This document shows, one piece after another, positions 38,501 to 50,639 of a stretch of DNA of 64,000 nucleotides. Source of the stretch: Owenia fusiformis (taxonomy: Eukaryota > Annelida > Polychaeta > Sabellida > Oweniidae); NCBI GenBank assembly GCA_903813345.2, contig CAIIXF020000008.1, positions 6,025,341 through 6,089,340 on the forward strand. The letters run 5' to 3'. The translations under genes were made by a program, and so were the position numbers. Below the pieces are notes generated by a model. It searched no databases and was not told the DNA's origin. It saw nothing but the letters and a program-made list of their open reading frames with translations. Numbering within the stretch: the first letter of the stretch is position 1; every line of letters begins with the position of its first letter.

Positions 38501-41500
38501 ACCAGGACTCGAATAAATAAAACCATTACCAGAATCAGGTTAATTCCACTGCCATCTTTTTAAGCACATATTTACAACACATATAGCTGATAGACACTTA
38601 TATGTGAAACATAATTCTTTTTTATATTGCCTCAACTCTGCTTTCAGTATGCTCATAAGCCAATAGGCCTTAAGTAAAGAAAATAAAAATAATTTAGACC
38701 TCTGGACATTTTCACTAACCAAGGACTAAGTGAAGGCGTATGCCTTAACTTTTTATTAGTATTCTTTATTTTATTTACATCTAGTATTGTTCATTTATTG
38801 TGTGTCAACAGAGCATATCAGGGGAACAAGGTCAACAACATCAAGATGAAAACATTCCTAAGATGGACAAGAAAGATATGACAATGTGGAAAAAAGAATT
38901 AGTAAGTTGCTAGATAGATAATTGAGTCTCGCCATAGGAAAACCGGTCTTATTACAAAAATTTTAATTGTGCTACAGAGCCAAAAGTGTGCCCAATGCAA
39001 GATTAAAGGGAAAATGTGCTAAATTCTATAGACATCTTTTCGGTCTTTTTGGTCTGTAGCTTACTATATCTGCAAGGAAAAATTGTTAAGACATAAGCAA
39101 TGGCTCATTTTCAAGGTCTCCTAGTGCTTTTAAAGATAAACAAAAGATAAAAATATTGAAAAATCAGTGATAAGACCCCTTTTCCTGTGGCCTGGCTCAA
39201 TTAATGATTAAACAATTAAAAGAAAACACTCTACTCATTTAAACAAGTAGTACAAGTCAATGTATTGTTTTGAATTTTTGTATTTTAAATATTTTGATCA
39301 CTACTTAAGAGGATCATCTTGAGAGAATCATATTTGTTGACAATGGTATAAATGCATGATCATATTGGGAAATGGTGCCCAGAATTATGTATTCATATAA
39401 GTACATTTACATTTCTGTAAAAAAGGTGTTTCTTTTACAATGGTTCCATTACAATCATTCTTTTATGATGTTTCTTTTACAATATTTCTTTTATCTAGTC
39501 CCGGCTCAGTGCCATGCATGCAGCCAAGACTCAAAGACTAGAAGCTCAACTCTCTTATACAAAGTAAGCATTTTATGATTAATTCGTTTAAAGTCATTTT
39601 CCATTCATTAAATGCCAGCATCATGTAAGTCTAATTTATTTCTTAAGCTAAGTTCACACCAACGGCGCTTTGATGGCGCTTTAAAGTGTCCATTTGTACA
39701 CCGCATTAAAGCGCCATCAAAGTGCCGTTGGTGTGAACTTAGCTTTACGTACGTTTAGTTTGTCATGATGAGATTTCATTTATTATTTTGGAAAATCATA
39801 AAGTTTTAAGATAAAGTATTTTTCACCACATTTCAGAACATTAATCTGAACAGACTACACCCATAAACATATTTTTCTTTCTATTGGTAAAATTTCAGGT
39901 CTGAACTAGGGAGGCATGAAAAAATAGTTGAGGATTTGAAATCTCGTTTACGGACAGTGGAATCTTTACCCAACTTGTCACAATCTTCTACACATGGGGG
40001 TAGTACAGGTTACACACTGTGTGTGATTTGTGCCAAGAATGAGGCTTTGCTTCCACAGTACCAGGGACTTCAACCAAGTGCTAATTTGGAGAAAATTACC
40101 AAGTGAGTGATTTTTAAACTTTTAACAAGGCTGAGCTAAAAAGTCTGATTTTTATTCTCTGATATTTCAATATCTATTTTACTTCTAATTCTACGTACAA
40201 TGATATGCTGATAAACAAAACCAAGAATAAACATTTTATGATGTAAGAGTTTAAAGCTCTTAACCCTTTGCCACCCAGCCCATTTTTGACGTTATACTCC
40301 CTTTACCACCCAGGTGGTAAGCATGTGACGTCAAAACTACGGATATATCCGTAGTTGGGTGGTAATGGGTTAAGAAACAAATGATATGTGACATTTGAAT
40401 TCCTCCTAGGGAACGTGATGAGTTGACTGAGACTATTACACAGCTGAAAGCAAGACTTGATGAGTTGAAGAAAAACGAGGAAGACTCATATGAACAAGTG
40501 AAGAAAAGTTTGGAACTTGTGGAAGCAGCTCAACTAGATAAGACACAGGTATAGAACTTATTATTGTTCTTTGTGAAATTTTGTTTGGCTGTTTTGAATT
40601 TTTTGTTGTAGTCAGATGTTTGTTTAAAGAGTGTTATATTTATACTTGGTAGTCACACAAAAGTATGTTAAGAGAAATTCTGCTTGGCTAAATTGTATGT
40701 AATTTTGCGTGTTTCCAGGCATTGGTGCAAAGTGAACAACTGAGGGAGGAAGTATCTAACAGCCGCCAGAGGATGGAACAGCTTATATTGGACGGACAGA
40801 AAAGCATTCAAGAGGAACGAAAAATTGTTCGGAAAGAATGTGAGCTAGAAATGAATGAACTGAATTCAAAGGTAATATAACAAATGATGAGATCAACATT
40901 GTGATATGATTGTGACCAGGTGTTGATATAATTGTTAATGTCTGGCATCATTGTCTATCTCTGATTCTCACTTTAAAGGTAGTTTTAGGTCTAGGGAACA
41001 ATTTTGAAAATTATCTCAGTTTTAAAATTCTTTTGGGAAATATATTTGAGATGGTAAAGGATATACAGTAGTAGGTCAATAATGTGCATATTGCTTTTAA
41101 GGTAAAGGAATTGCTTGAGACCAACACAACACTAGAAGCACAGATAGAGAAGGTGACTCGGGAGAAGATGTCTACGATGGCAGAGCTACAGCAAAGCAGA
41201 CATCAGATACAGTCATATGATGATGACTACAACAGGGTAGGACTTGCCTCATAGAATCAACCCCATTAATAAATCCTAGCATGATGCGATATTTTGGCCA
41301 TCAATATAGCCTTTTTAAATCACACGCTGCCAATAGATAGTCACATATCAAAGGATTTCGCCACTTCTTATGAGGTGTCATATTGGCTCCCATTTATCAA
41401 AACGTGACAGAATTTGATTACTATACTGTATGTATCAAAATACACTTTGGCAAAGGTGGAATACAAAACACACATCCTTTAATTCTAGTTTTTATTATGC

Positions 41501-44500
41501 AAATTCAAACATGTAACAATAAACTTTATGCCATTTACCTTATGCCCTTTATTAAGTGAAGTTTCATAATTTTCAACTTTTTCAAGTATATTTTATTTAT
41601 GTTTAGTCCAGCTCAGGTGTTCAGGCCACACTCACTCAGGCCAAGATAGAACGAGATATTGCTGTAAAGGACATCACTAAAGTAGCACACAAACTAGAGA
41701 GACTCAAGCGGGATAAGGAACAGGTAAAAATATTCTTGTTTGGATGCTTTTATAGAACTCAATTTTGTGCTCGTGTAAAAATCACTGCAAAATGTAATCA
41801 GCTTTGCAAAATTATTTTCTTTACTATTATAAATGCAATCTCAATCAGTTATTGAATTACCATTGGATTGGATTCACATTCTGTTCAATCAGTTGTATCC
41901 CCACACTGTTGATATCCCCTCACCACTGTACTATCAAATCAGCACACTATTTCACATTATCATGATTTTCATTTGAAATATATCACATCACTTGCTTGCT
42001 TATGTATGAAGGATGAAGCAAAGTTGAGGTCTGAATTAGAAGATGTACGAAGGCGCCTCCTGGTGGCTGAAAAGGAACTAATGTCATCTAAGGAGGAATG
42101 TATACAATTGACTACCACCAACCAGGCACTAGAGAGAGAGGTAGTTTGATAAAACAATATTAAGTGTTTGTGTCTAAATACCTTCTTATAGGTCGATCTA
42201 AGGAGAACCTGTACTAGAAATCTTATTTGCCTTTACGATGTATATGAAAAATAATTGCTATCTAAGAAGGAATATAAGAAATTGGACTATTTAGGCAGTT
42301 TGAAATTATTGCAGGCACATTTGGCAAAGATAAGTAAGGAGAGCATAGAGAGAGGACGTAGTGATGAGATAAAGAATGTGACAAGACGTGCGACACAACG
42401 AGAGGAAGAACTCAACATGTTACTAAATGATACAGAGGCCAGACATAGTGAGTTAAAAGCTCTCATTTTGTAAAAGTTTTATATTAGAGAGCATGACATT
42501 ATATGACATTTCAGTCCAGTTTCAAGTTATTTTCTTACACTATATAAAATGGCAGACAGTCTCTATAAAAAAAATAGTAACCCTTTCTTGAAGAGCCTTG
42601 TGTTTTTTATGTCCTTATGTGCACCAATACATAGACGTACAAGTAGTACACACCGCAGCCTTTTAAACAAGTTTTGGACCACTGGACCACTCAAGCAAAC
42701 ACCCTGAATTAAATAACGCACAAACAAAATGTCTGAACCGGGAATCAAACCCAGGGCAAAGTGATTGCGATAACCTTGACTGTGCCAATTAACCAATAGC
42801 GGGTAGACTGAAGATGTTGAGATGTGTTCTTTATATTTAGGTCAATCCAGATGTGAGCTTGAAGAAATGTTAGATAAACAAAATTCTCTAGTTGGTAAGC
42901 TGAGGGAGGAATGCAGGAGGCAGGCTGGCCAGATAGAACAGATAACATCAAAATACAGGTACATTACAATTATCCACCTTGCCAGAGGTGAAACGTAGAA
43001 ATTGTACACTCCACTAAAGGTAGATGGCGACATTTGTCCATCAAGAATATTATAAATGACTTGTGAATTTCTAGTAAACCTCTCCCTCAAAATTAACTAG
43101 AAAACCAAACACATCAAATATCCACATATGCGATGGCTTCAGAAAATAAAGGACTAAAGGACTTTATTGTTTTTATCTGGCATAAGTTTTTACGCTAGCA
43201 AGATGAAAACATTGAATATATCAGGCAAACCAAAGTTTGTGTGGCATAGATCTCTTATTTTTATAGAAGAAAACGCTATTAATGATACTGTACTTGTAAT
43301 AATACTAATATGTTTATTATAATACTACTGATATATTTATTGAACAAGCACAAGTACATGAAGCAGTGACATTTTGCATATATAAATTGCATTCTACCTA
43401 CTAAATAATTAACGACCTTCATAAACAGTGGTTTTATATTGAATTATCAAATGGTAATTATATACAATAATGTTTACATATGCATCCAAGCTGCAAGCAA
43501 TCTTATGAAAGAATATGTTATATCAGTATCTTGCTAAAATTGCTATAAGTACAGTCAGGTATAAAAGCAAGTTTTTTATTTCCATTTATACATGATTCAT
43601 ACCTATTTTTTGTGTTACTGTAAATGAAAGTCATTTCTCGTAATTGTCAATCTGAAATTGATCATTACATGAAAGAATCAACAATGTAAAGGTAATATTG
43701 AACATAAGTATATTGAACATAAGCCAACAAATCGAGGAAATCTTGAATGTCAACACTTCACAATTTCGGAAGTTTCTAGTGTAAAAACTTTGTATATTGA
43801 TTGATCACAAACTTTTTGGTATTCTTCATGATATATTTTAGTGTTTTAGTTTCATTTTGAAATTTCTTAAACTAAGAGAGTCTTTAATTCCCAGGTATAA
43901 AGACCTACACCTGATTTGACTTTGGGCATGCTGGATGGTCATTTTTAGGTACAACATTGTTCAGCCCGTGCCTAGCTTGTATTGCTTGAATATATTGACA
44001 AAAACATATTTGATTGTTAATAGTTGGATGAACAACTATGTGAGCCTTGTCTAATTTTTCTTGCATAAGTCCCTCCATATATACAGGAAATATATTTTGA
44101 ATCACCTTTTGTACCCAACCCAGTTCAACATCTAGATTGACACATTGCTGGATCATGCGCTGATAGCATGAATTGATGTCATATTTTACAATTCTCAAAT
44201 ATTGTTCAGTCCTTGCAAAACATATATACATTTTGTGATTGATCATTGTCACCATAGAAAGATCTCTTATCAACTCAACAACTTTTTTTAGCTTTCTTTT
44301 TCTTAAAGTTGAGTAAATGAACAAAGCCGTTGATGGGACACACCCTAACAGAAAAAATAATATTTCTACTGTTATATACAATGCATTGCATTCCTTTCTT
44401 GTGTAAGTTTTGGTTAATTGTCTGCTACAAAGTGTCATGTTAGCATTAGGATCCTGATTCTTAGAGAGACATATTAGGGCCCATATTGCATTTACTGTCC

Positions 44501-47059
44501 AAAATAGAAACCATAGAAACCCCATGAAATGTGAAAATCCAATGCACAATAGGAACCTGCCAGATGGTCTGTCAATTTGTATGCTGGCTTCACGTAGAGT
44601 TAATCCTTGAAGCAATTCATTGATTTCCTCCTCTGATATTGTTATACCCTTTTGTTCCAATGCATCTTTCCCATCTTGTGGTAGTTCAAACCTAATTTTT
44701 TTACGACAGCATCCTTTCTTAACAGTTACTTCCGTAATTGGGAAAGATGATCCATTGATGCGTAAAGCACTGTTTTGTGGGAAAAAGCCTTGACCTGGTT
44801 TTTCAACATTCTTCTGTAGTTTTATTGCAGCTTGTTGAACATCTCCATGTGTTACGTCAATGTAGTTAATGTGTTTAATCGTGTCAGGCACAGGGCATTC
44901 TTGCAGCATTATCGGTAGCAAGCTGATGTTATTAGCAACTGATGCAGTTTGTGCCATCTGCATTTCCCATTCGCACCAACGACTGTCTTTGAATGCAGGT
45001 GTCAACACAAATACAGTCCTCATACTACCTGTGATACACCGAAACATCTCATTCATGTCATTTTGACCTGGCATGAAGTCTCGGTCACTGAATGCGCACT
45101 TGAGGCTATAGGGGGGAGCCTCGAGAACTTTTACGACATCCCAAACCCAGGCTAGGTCAACAGAGGAGTGACAGAAGAACAGATGATACTCCTTCCCTTC
45201 CTCTAGATCAATTTCCACAATATCACCAACTGGAATCTCAGCAGTGTCATCTTCATTCACTGTGTTAACATCATCATGGTCTGGCTTCTTAACATTTTCC
45301 ACAACACAGACCTCTAATTCATAAGCTCCATCTACAGGCATATCATTCTCAATATCCTCATCATTATTGTATTCCATTAAGGGAATTTCATCATAACATA
45401 CTGCTGCCATGTTACTTTAAATGTAGGGAAACTATTAATTCACGTTCTAGAATATTCTATGCACAGTAATCCTATCTGTCTTTACTGAAGATTTTTTCCA
45501 AGTACATGTAAAATACTTTTCTTATAAATGATTCTTCTCTTTCAAAGGTTCTTGCTACTATGGCTACACTCCTAAAATCCATTTCAGTTTAAATAGTTCT
45601 CCCTATTGCTTTTATCAGTTTGGTTTCATATAGTATTGATCTCAATGTAAATAGAAACCAAGAGTGGAAACTGCTAGTGGAATTCCCATCACATTTACGT
45701 CTGCTCTGAATCATCATGTCACTGTGACCTTTGTCTGGCATCTGTAGAACAAGAACTCTAACTAGTCCCGCTGTATTTGAATTCTTTCGGAAATATTTCC
45801 AAATAATCTCCCTACACAGAAAGTTTTATGTTTTTGGTAGCTAAGGAATATTAGAGTGTCAAAGTTAGTGGGAAAATATCTGCCAGGAATAGTTGAGAAT
45901 ATATGGCTTTAAGATCTGTTTCTAAGGGGTCTCAAACTGTTCTCAGGTTTATCATTAATTCCATTATTTGGGACACTACATGTTAAGTCTGATATCCCAC
46001 AGAAGGAAGTTTGAGTAGGAATATGGAAAAGCTGTCTTTCTGTCTGTTCAACTATTGGTTCTTTCATATTTCTGCATCGCAATAACTCAAATACCAGTTG
46101 AAAGATTTGGAAAGGGATGAAACGATGATTTAAGGGCTGGGTACAGATGGGTTGATTGAATGATGCAATGAATTTATTTCGAATGATGCAATAAATTTAT
46201 TTAATGATGCAATCAATTTAAGTACCAGACATTCACAGAATGCTTAAGTTTAATATATCTATCATTTATTCTTCAGGAATGAATCACGCCAGATCCGGGC
46301 CAGTAATGAAGAGTTGACCATAAGGTTGGAGAAGGCATTGAGAAAGATTTCTGAACTTGATAACCAGCATGTTCAACATGGAAGAGTTCATGAGAAGATG
46401 AGACAGAGGTTGAGACAGATGGATGAGCATGCACAACACAGTGCTCAGCAAGTAAGAGGATGAACCAAGCTTTTGGGGCATTTTGGGTGGGATTGATTTC
46501 CCAGTAGTGGAACCCATCAGAATCTGGGCTTGATCATTTAGCATATACCACATCTCTTTGTATTTTCTTTAAATATCCATAGTACCGATTTTTTGTGTGA
46601 CTTAAATGGTGCCTCACTAATTCAAAAGTCAAGGTAAAATAGTAATGATAATTATATTGAATAAATCAAATGAGAGTCATTTTGATGTTATGTGAAAAAT
46701 TAGAGAAATATGAAAAAAAACTCTTGGAATAAGAGCCCATTTCCACAAACTTATTAAACGGTACACATCATTATCTTTACAATCTCAAGATAATTTTGCA
46801 TGTGTATTCAGTGTTTTGTTTCTTTCAAAATCATATCCATAAATGTATATTTATCGTTTTTCGCAAAACTATTTTTCAGATTGTTGAGTTGTTGAATAAA
46901 CAGGGCACGATGATGAAGGACAGACAGATGTTGGCCAGAGAGGTGGAGTTCCTACGTAAACAGATGAAGGAGAATGCCTCAGACATTGATAAACTCTACT
47001 CATCTCATAAACAACAGGTGGATGATATTCTAGAGAATGTCAACCATGATGAGTCTTGA
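35585..47059 (+). CDS. SDCCAG8: SDCCAG8 orthologue, complete (17 exons, 833 aa)
   Basis: Exons 35585-35648, 36406-36649, 36873-37188, 37683-37796, 38055-38180, 38812-38901, 39499-39563, 39899-40102, 40410-40548, 40719-40871, 41102-41236, 41607-41723, 42012-42140, 42315-42447, 42841-42958, 46277-46451 and 46880-47059 join in frame to 833 codons plus TGA. SDCCAG8 is a coiled-coil centrosome and ciliary base protein linked in people to nephronophthisis and Bardet-Biedl syndrome. Landmarks shared with my memory of the human protein (713 aa): KYQRSVR near the N-terminus, the YIQHMEGENKYCKEEFE segment, a CxxC motif (LCVICAKNEALL), YEQVKKSLELVEAAQLDKTQ, and the C-terminal QHGRVHEKMRQRLRQMDEHA. The first about 190 residues are Arg/Ser/Pro-rich and disordered; most of the rest is coiled coil. 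The second exon uses an unusual GTCTGT donor. The gene runs head-to-head with the CEP170-like gene. Confidence 0.93.
35851..36140. mobile_element. MITE-like inverted repeat element, SDCCAG8 intron 1
   Basis: Ends CCAGGGGTCTATTTCTC... and ...GAGAAATAGACCCCAGG are inverted, with homology continuing imperfectly inwards for over 40 bases, rich in TACGGA and TTTACG words. No clear target duplication. No coding capacity. Confidence 0.75.
37345..37642. mobile_element. MITE-like inverted repeat element, SDCCAG8 intron 3
   Basis: Left end GGTACTCACCTAGTTACG and right end CGTAACTAGGTGAGTACC are inverted copies. A second matching arm (AAGATGGAAGA and TCTTCCATCTT) lies inside. About 298 bp, no ORF. Confidence 0.8.
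38358..38472 (-). repeat. dispersed GTCACCAC-flanked repeat, copy 5 (inverted)
   Basis: The only copy found in the opposite orientation; lies in SDCCAG8 intron 5. Confidence 0.75.
39645..39745. repeat. near-perfect 100-bp palindrome, SDCCAG8 intron 7
   Basis: Two arms of about 40 bases (AAGCTAAGTTCACACCAACG inward and its inverted copy) flank a loop of about 20 bases. Arms differ at very few positions. A foldback MITE is the likely origin. Confidence 0.85.
40260..40373. mobile_element. 114-bp TTAA-flanked MITE, SDCCAG8 intron 8
   Basis: TTAA at both ends (40260-40263, 40370-40373), followed by inverted CCCTTTGCCACCCA and, at the other end, TGGGTGGTAATGGG. Internal words GACGT and the palindrome CTACGGATATATCCGTAG are present. 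Small non-autonomous element. Confidence 0.75.
43905..45410 (-). CDS. intronless TIR-domain protein with two membrane segments, nested in an SDCCAG8 intron
   Basis: One uninterrupted 501-codon frame. Residues 1-70 are acidic. Residues about 74-205 form a TIR domain: box 1 YHLFFCHSSVD, box 2/BB loop CAFSDRDFMPGQ, and box 3 KDSRWCEWEM, where the Glu four after Trp (E149) lies at the position of the catalytic Glu of SARM1-type NADases. After a Cys/Lys-rich linker come two hydrophobic segments (about 285-315 and 344-368) separated by a short Cys-containing loop, then a basic patch RKRKLKK and a helical C-terminal region of about 130 residues. There are no LRRs and no signal peptide, so it is not a Toll-like receptor. 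If both segments span the membrane, TIR and tail face the same, presumably cytosolic, side. It lies antisense in the 3.3-kb intron 42959-46276. An AATAAA on its strand lies at 43580-43575. Function in innate or NAD+ signalling is inference. It may be a retrocopy or a member of an expanded invertebrate TIR family. Confidence 0.85.
   Translation of the reverse strand: MAAVCYDEIPLMEYNNDEDIENDMPVDGAYELEVCVVENVKKPDHDDVNTVNEDDTAEIPVGDIVEIDLEEGKEYHLFFCHSSVDLAWVWDVVKVLEAPPYSLKCAFSDRDFMPGQNDMNEMFRCITGSMRTVFVLTPAFKDSRWCEWEMQMAQTASVANNISLLPIMLQECPVPDTIKHINYIDVTHGDVQQAAIKLQKNVEKPGQGFFPQNSALRINGSSFPITEVTVKKGCCRKKIRFELPQDGKDALEQKGITISEEEINELLQGLTLREASIQIDRPSGRFLLCIGFSHFMGFLWFLFWTVNAIWALICLSKNQDPNANMTLCSRQLTKTYTRKECNALYITVEILFFLLGCVPSTALFIYSTLRKRKLKKVVELIRDLSMVTMINHKMYICFARTEQYLRIVKYDINSCYQRMIQQCVNLDVELGWVQKVIQNIFPVYMEGLMQEKLDKAHIVVHPTINNQICFCQYIQAIQARHGLNNVVPKNDHPACPKSNQV
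46157..46222 (+). repeat. short minisatellite before SDCCAG8 exon 16
   Basis: Three units of about 21 bases, AATGATGCAATNAATTTATTT, end about 55 bases before the acceptor of exon 16. Confidence 0.7.
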
Positions 47060-48022
47060 TAGAATTGTAAAACTGAAATTGCTCTGTAAATGTTTATAAA
47101 TTGATCAGCTTTACTCGACCCCTCCTTAAAATATATTTATATTCATTAATTTATTATTTTAATCAATATACAGTATAAAACATATCAAATTCACAAAGCA
47201 CAGATTTTTAACTGTATTTAAGATTTTACCTTTCTTAGTTAACAGCCTTCAGTGCTAATAATTGTTTGAAACGGCATATAAAACGTACAAAGAAAAATAT
47301 GGCATAGGTGGTTTTATGATACATTAAAATATGTTCTTGCGTTGTAAAGAAATGTTTTAGTTTCATCCTTATTAAACTTGATGAAGTAAATTTCTCAGTA
47401 AATATTGTTGGGTGTATTTTGTGTTTGCCATCTGGCCATGCACCATGAAATGAAGCCCCTTTACTGAAGCATTGCTAACTTATTATTTGATATTGAATGC
47501 GAGGAGGTTTGGGTATTTTGGGTTTTGGCAAAGTAATTCAGTCTAGGAGTTTGGAGTTTTGGTTGCTCCTATGGTAACAGACTGATTTTTATTATCAAAA
47601 TCTCAATCACTTCCCGTGTGGGGGTCTCATGCAAACCTTTGACTGGTGCATAGCTGAATAAGAAAGTATACTATTTCTGATTCTGTCTTGGAGACCTTAC
47701 CAGTCAACAGTTAAGTGCCTTAATATAAATGTATTGTGACAAGTTAACAATTGAAACTTTATCAAATATGCATTTATAACATTGTAGACTTGAAGTTTAC
47801 TGTACATGTATGTACTACTTATTACCTCTGTTAAGATACTGACAATTTGAGTTTCTGTGTATAAAGTTGTGTATATATAAATAATACTTGTTAATAATAT
47901 TAATCATTTTAATTACAAGTAATATAAATACTTGTTGGTATTGAATTGTTTTAGCTATGGCCTTATTAATGATGCATTTATTTTTTATAAACAAAGTTGT
48001 AATATTCTTAAATGTAAAAAGC

Positions 48023-48028
48023 AATAAA
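48023..48028 (+). terminator. probable SDCCAG8 polyadenylation signal
   Basis: AATAAA about 960 bases after the SDCCAG8 stop, followed directly by GTTTTATC, a T-rich downstream element. Other signals nearer the stop cannot be excluded. Confidence 0.45.
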
Positions 48029-50240
48029 GTTTTATCTAAAACTTATATTATTCTGTTATTAGACATTTTTTAATCAAACCGGATCCATTCTGATCACTTC
48101 ATGTTTCGGTTACTGCAGTACTTACTGCATATGCTAGTTATGGTTCATATGATATCCTGCAAAATATAGGCTCTTACATAGTATTGCATAAGAATTATGA
48201 ATTATGATTGCGATGGCATGGTGTATTTCATATTTCTTTGTTTTCATATTCCCTCATTTTAAACCCTTATATTCCATACTTTTCACGGCCCCACATATTC
48301 CTCAATTTTGGTATATCATTTCATTTTTCTCTACTCTATAATATTAACTTCAAATTTTCTTAATCCTCTCATTCTTCTATATCCAACTTGTTTTAACTGT
48401 AATATTCCATAATTAAAATTTTTTGTAAAAGTAGAAAAAAGTCCTCTTTTCTGAGATTTGCAAATTGCCTATTATCCTATTTTGTTCTATTTATAGATTT
48501 TTTCTAGATGTTCTATGTGATTTATAAATATAATGCCCAACACATTTAAACAAACTAATTCGATTAGTGAAATATATTTTATTTTATTGGTTTTGAATTG
48601 ATGACCATTAAAAATAAGTTTTCTTAAAAAACAACAAGATTTATCCTTCATTTCTTCACGTGATCACGCAAAGTTTCCCTTACATGAAAATACATATTGA
48701 CGACATTGTATTTTAGAAGTATTTGACACAAATTGTACATTTCCAATTAAAATGTTATCTAAGAAAAAAATAAACAAAAAATAATATAGCTGATACAATA
48801 TAGTTATAAAATGTATAAATATTGAAATAATTTACGATACATGACAGATACATATATACTCAGAATTAGATCTACAAAGTACATTGTAAGTCTGCATTGA
48901 TAAAATTAATTCAACAAATATTAAAATCAAAAATACAAATTAAAAAAATGATACAATAATAGTAATGTATTATTAAAAACTAATGTAATATTAAATACAT
49001 TTTTACTTATTGATCACTGAATGCAATAATAAATCTGATTGCCAAAATTAGAAGTACATTTTACAATCACTCCATGGTTTACGATAACCAAAAATAGAGG
49101 CCAAAATATTATAATAATTTAGGACGGAAAAACAAATAAAATAAAATACTTTGATTAAATACATGTTCACATGTACCTTTACTTGGCCTAGAGTCCAACA
49201 CTTGCAACGGATTCAGCTCTTAAATATCATTTAAACGAGTATTAATGATGTAATCATTGACAATATGATGTAATATTACATTATGATGTAATTACTGAGA
49301 CACTGTGTGGTGTAGAACATAATATAAAATAATAACAACTAAAATTTCAACACAATTTATAAATCATTACTTATATTCCTCATACAGTGTTTGATCTTTG
49401 ATATGGTTTGTATATGTGTAGATATCAAATAAAACCCATATGCACTAAGACACACTGGTGATGAATATTGTGCTTCCAAGAGCATAATGGCTGCAATGTG
49501 ATTTACTCAACACACCCGAAACCTAATCAGATCATGGCACTAGTCTGATTTTGTCTCTGTAAAAATTTCAAGTTGAACGAATAAGTGTCTTTCCTTAAAT
49601 ATCAAAGATAAGATATATGTAGTGCCCAACCAGACAAACACACATGCCAAGCAGCACAAAAGGGTGACACTATAGCACTCCTTCAGTGTATGATAAAATC
49701 AGAATAACTCGCATCATCGACAGACTTTGATACCTTGACAACTGTAAAAATTGTAAATCTGTCCTGTTAAACAGTTTATAATAGATTGCTTTTAAAAGAA
49801 TTGTCTTAACAAACTGAATACTGTCATGACATTGTAACTTCTGATTCACAGTTTGAGACATTTTAAATAAGCTAAAACCATCACTGATTTCATTAAATAG
49901 TGAAATACTAAATATACCAGTAGTCTCATATCTACTCGATACTTTATATGCCTAAAAAGCATGTTAACTGGCACATAACAGGCTTTTGAGAAGCAAACTA
50001 AAATTCTGAGATTTTTTCTTCTTAATATGAGTATATAATCCTGTATACATAATATCATGTACTAAACACATTGGCAAGTTTGAAACTGTATCGCATTATT
50101 TCATCACAACTTCCCAATTGATGAATCACAATTCTAGAAGGAATATACACTGTACTCAGGTACTTGTCATATGTCAATACATTTCTCCTGGCTTGAAATG
50201 GATACTTCAGTTTTGCGCATAGTTTGGAAATTGCTGAGTG

Positions 50241-50385
50241 TAATGCCTGGGTCACATATGCTCCGATCCATCGGCTGGCGCCCTGCCGATTGAGTGTTTT
50301 TTCAATATTGTATTCAATTTTGAACAAAATACTCAATCGGCCAGGCGCCGTAGTGAAAATCGGAGTAAATGTGACCAAGGCATAA
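50241..50385. mobile_element. 145-bp MITE in the RhoGEF 3' region
   Basis: Arms TGCCTGGGTCACATATGCTC and its inverted near-copy, with further inner arms (CTCAATCGG and CCGATTGAG; GGCGCC). It lies just downstream of the stop codon at 50640. Confidence 0.75.
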
Positions 50386-50520
50386 GTCAATGGAAGATTT
50401 CCTCAATTTGAACTATTCCTTGCAGCAATGCATAAGACTGTATAGCTTGAATCCAACTGTAATGCTCTATCAGTCAATGAAGACACTGGTTGTAATTTGA
50501 GCTTAATATCTTAGGAAATA

Positions 50521-50607
50521 CAGTGAAACCTGTAAAGTGGAACACCTCTAGAAGTTGAACACTTATTAGAACACCTTCCAAGTGGAACACTTAGCCAGGT
50601 TTTACTG
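50521..50607. mobile_element. short TA-flanked relative of the CAGTAAAACC family
   Basis: 87 bp, CAGTGAAACCTGTAAAGTGG at the left, AGGTTTTACTG at the right, TA on both sides. Internal GTGGAACAC words match the element at 62.7 kb. Confidence 0.7.
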
Positions 50608-50639
50608 TAATCTGATATGTATATAATTTTGTTAAGAAG

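Larger units (their letters stand above)
47060..50639. other. convergent 3' regions of SDCCAG8 and the RhoGEF gene
   Basis: AT-rich sequence without coding frames, holding the SDCCAG8 3' UTR up to about 48.05 kb and the RhoGEF 3' UTR on the other strand. A MITE (50241-50385) and a small TA-flanked element (50521-50607) sit near the RhoGEF stop. Confidence 0.6.
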
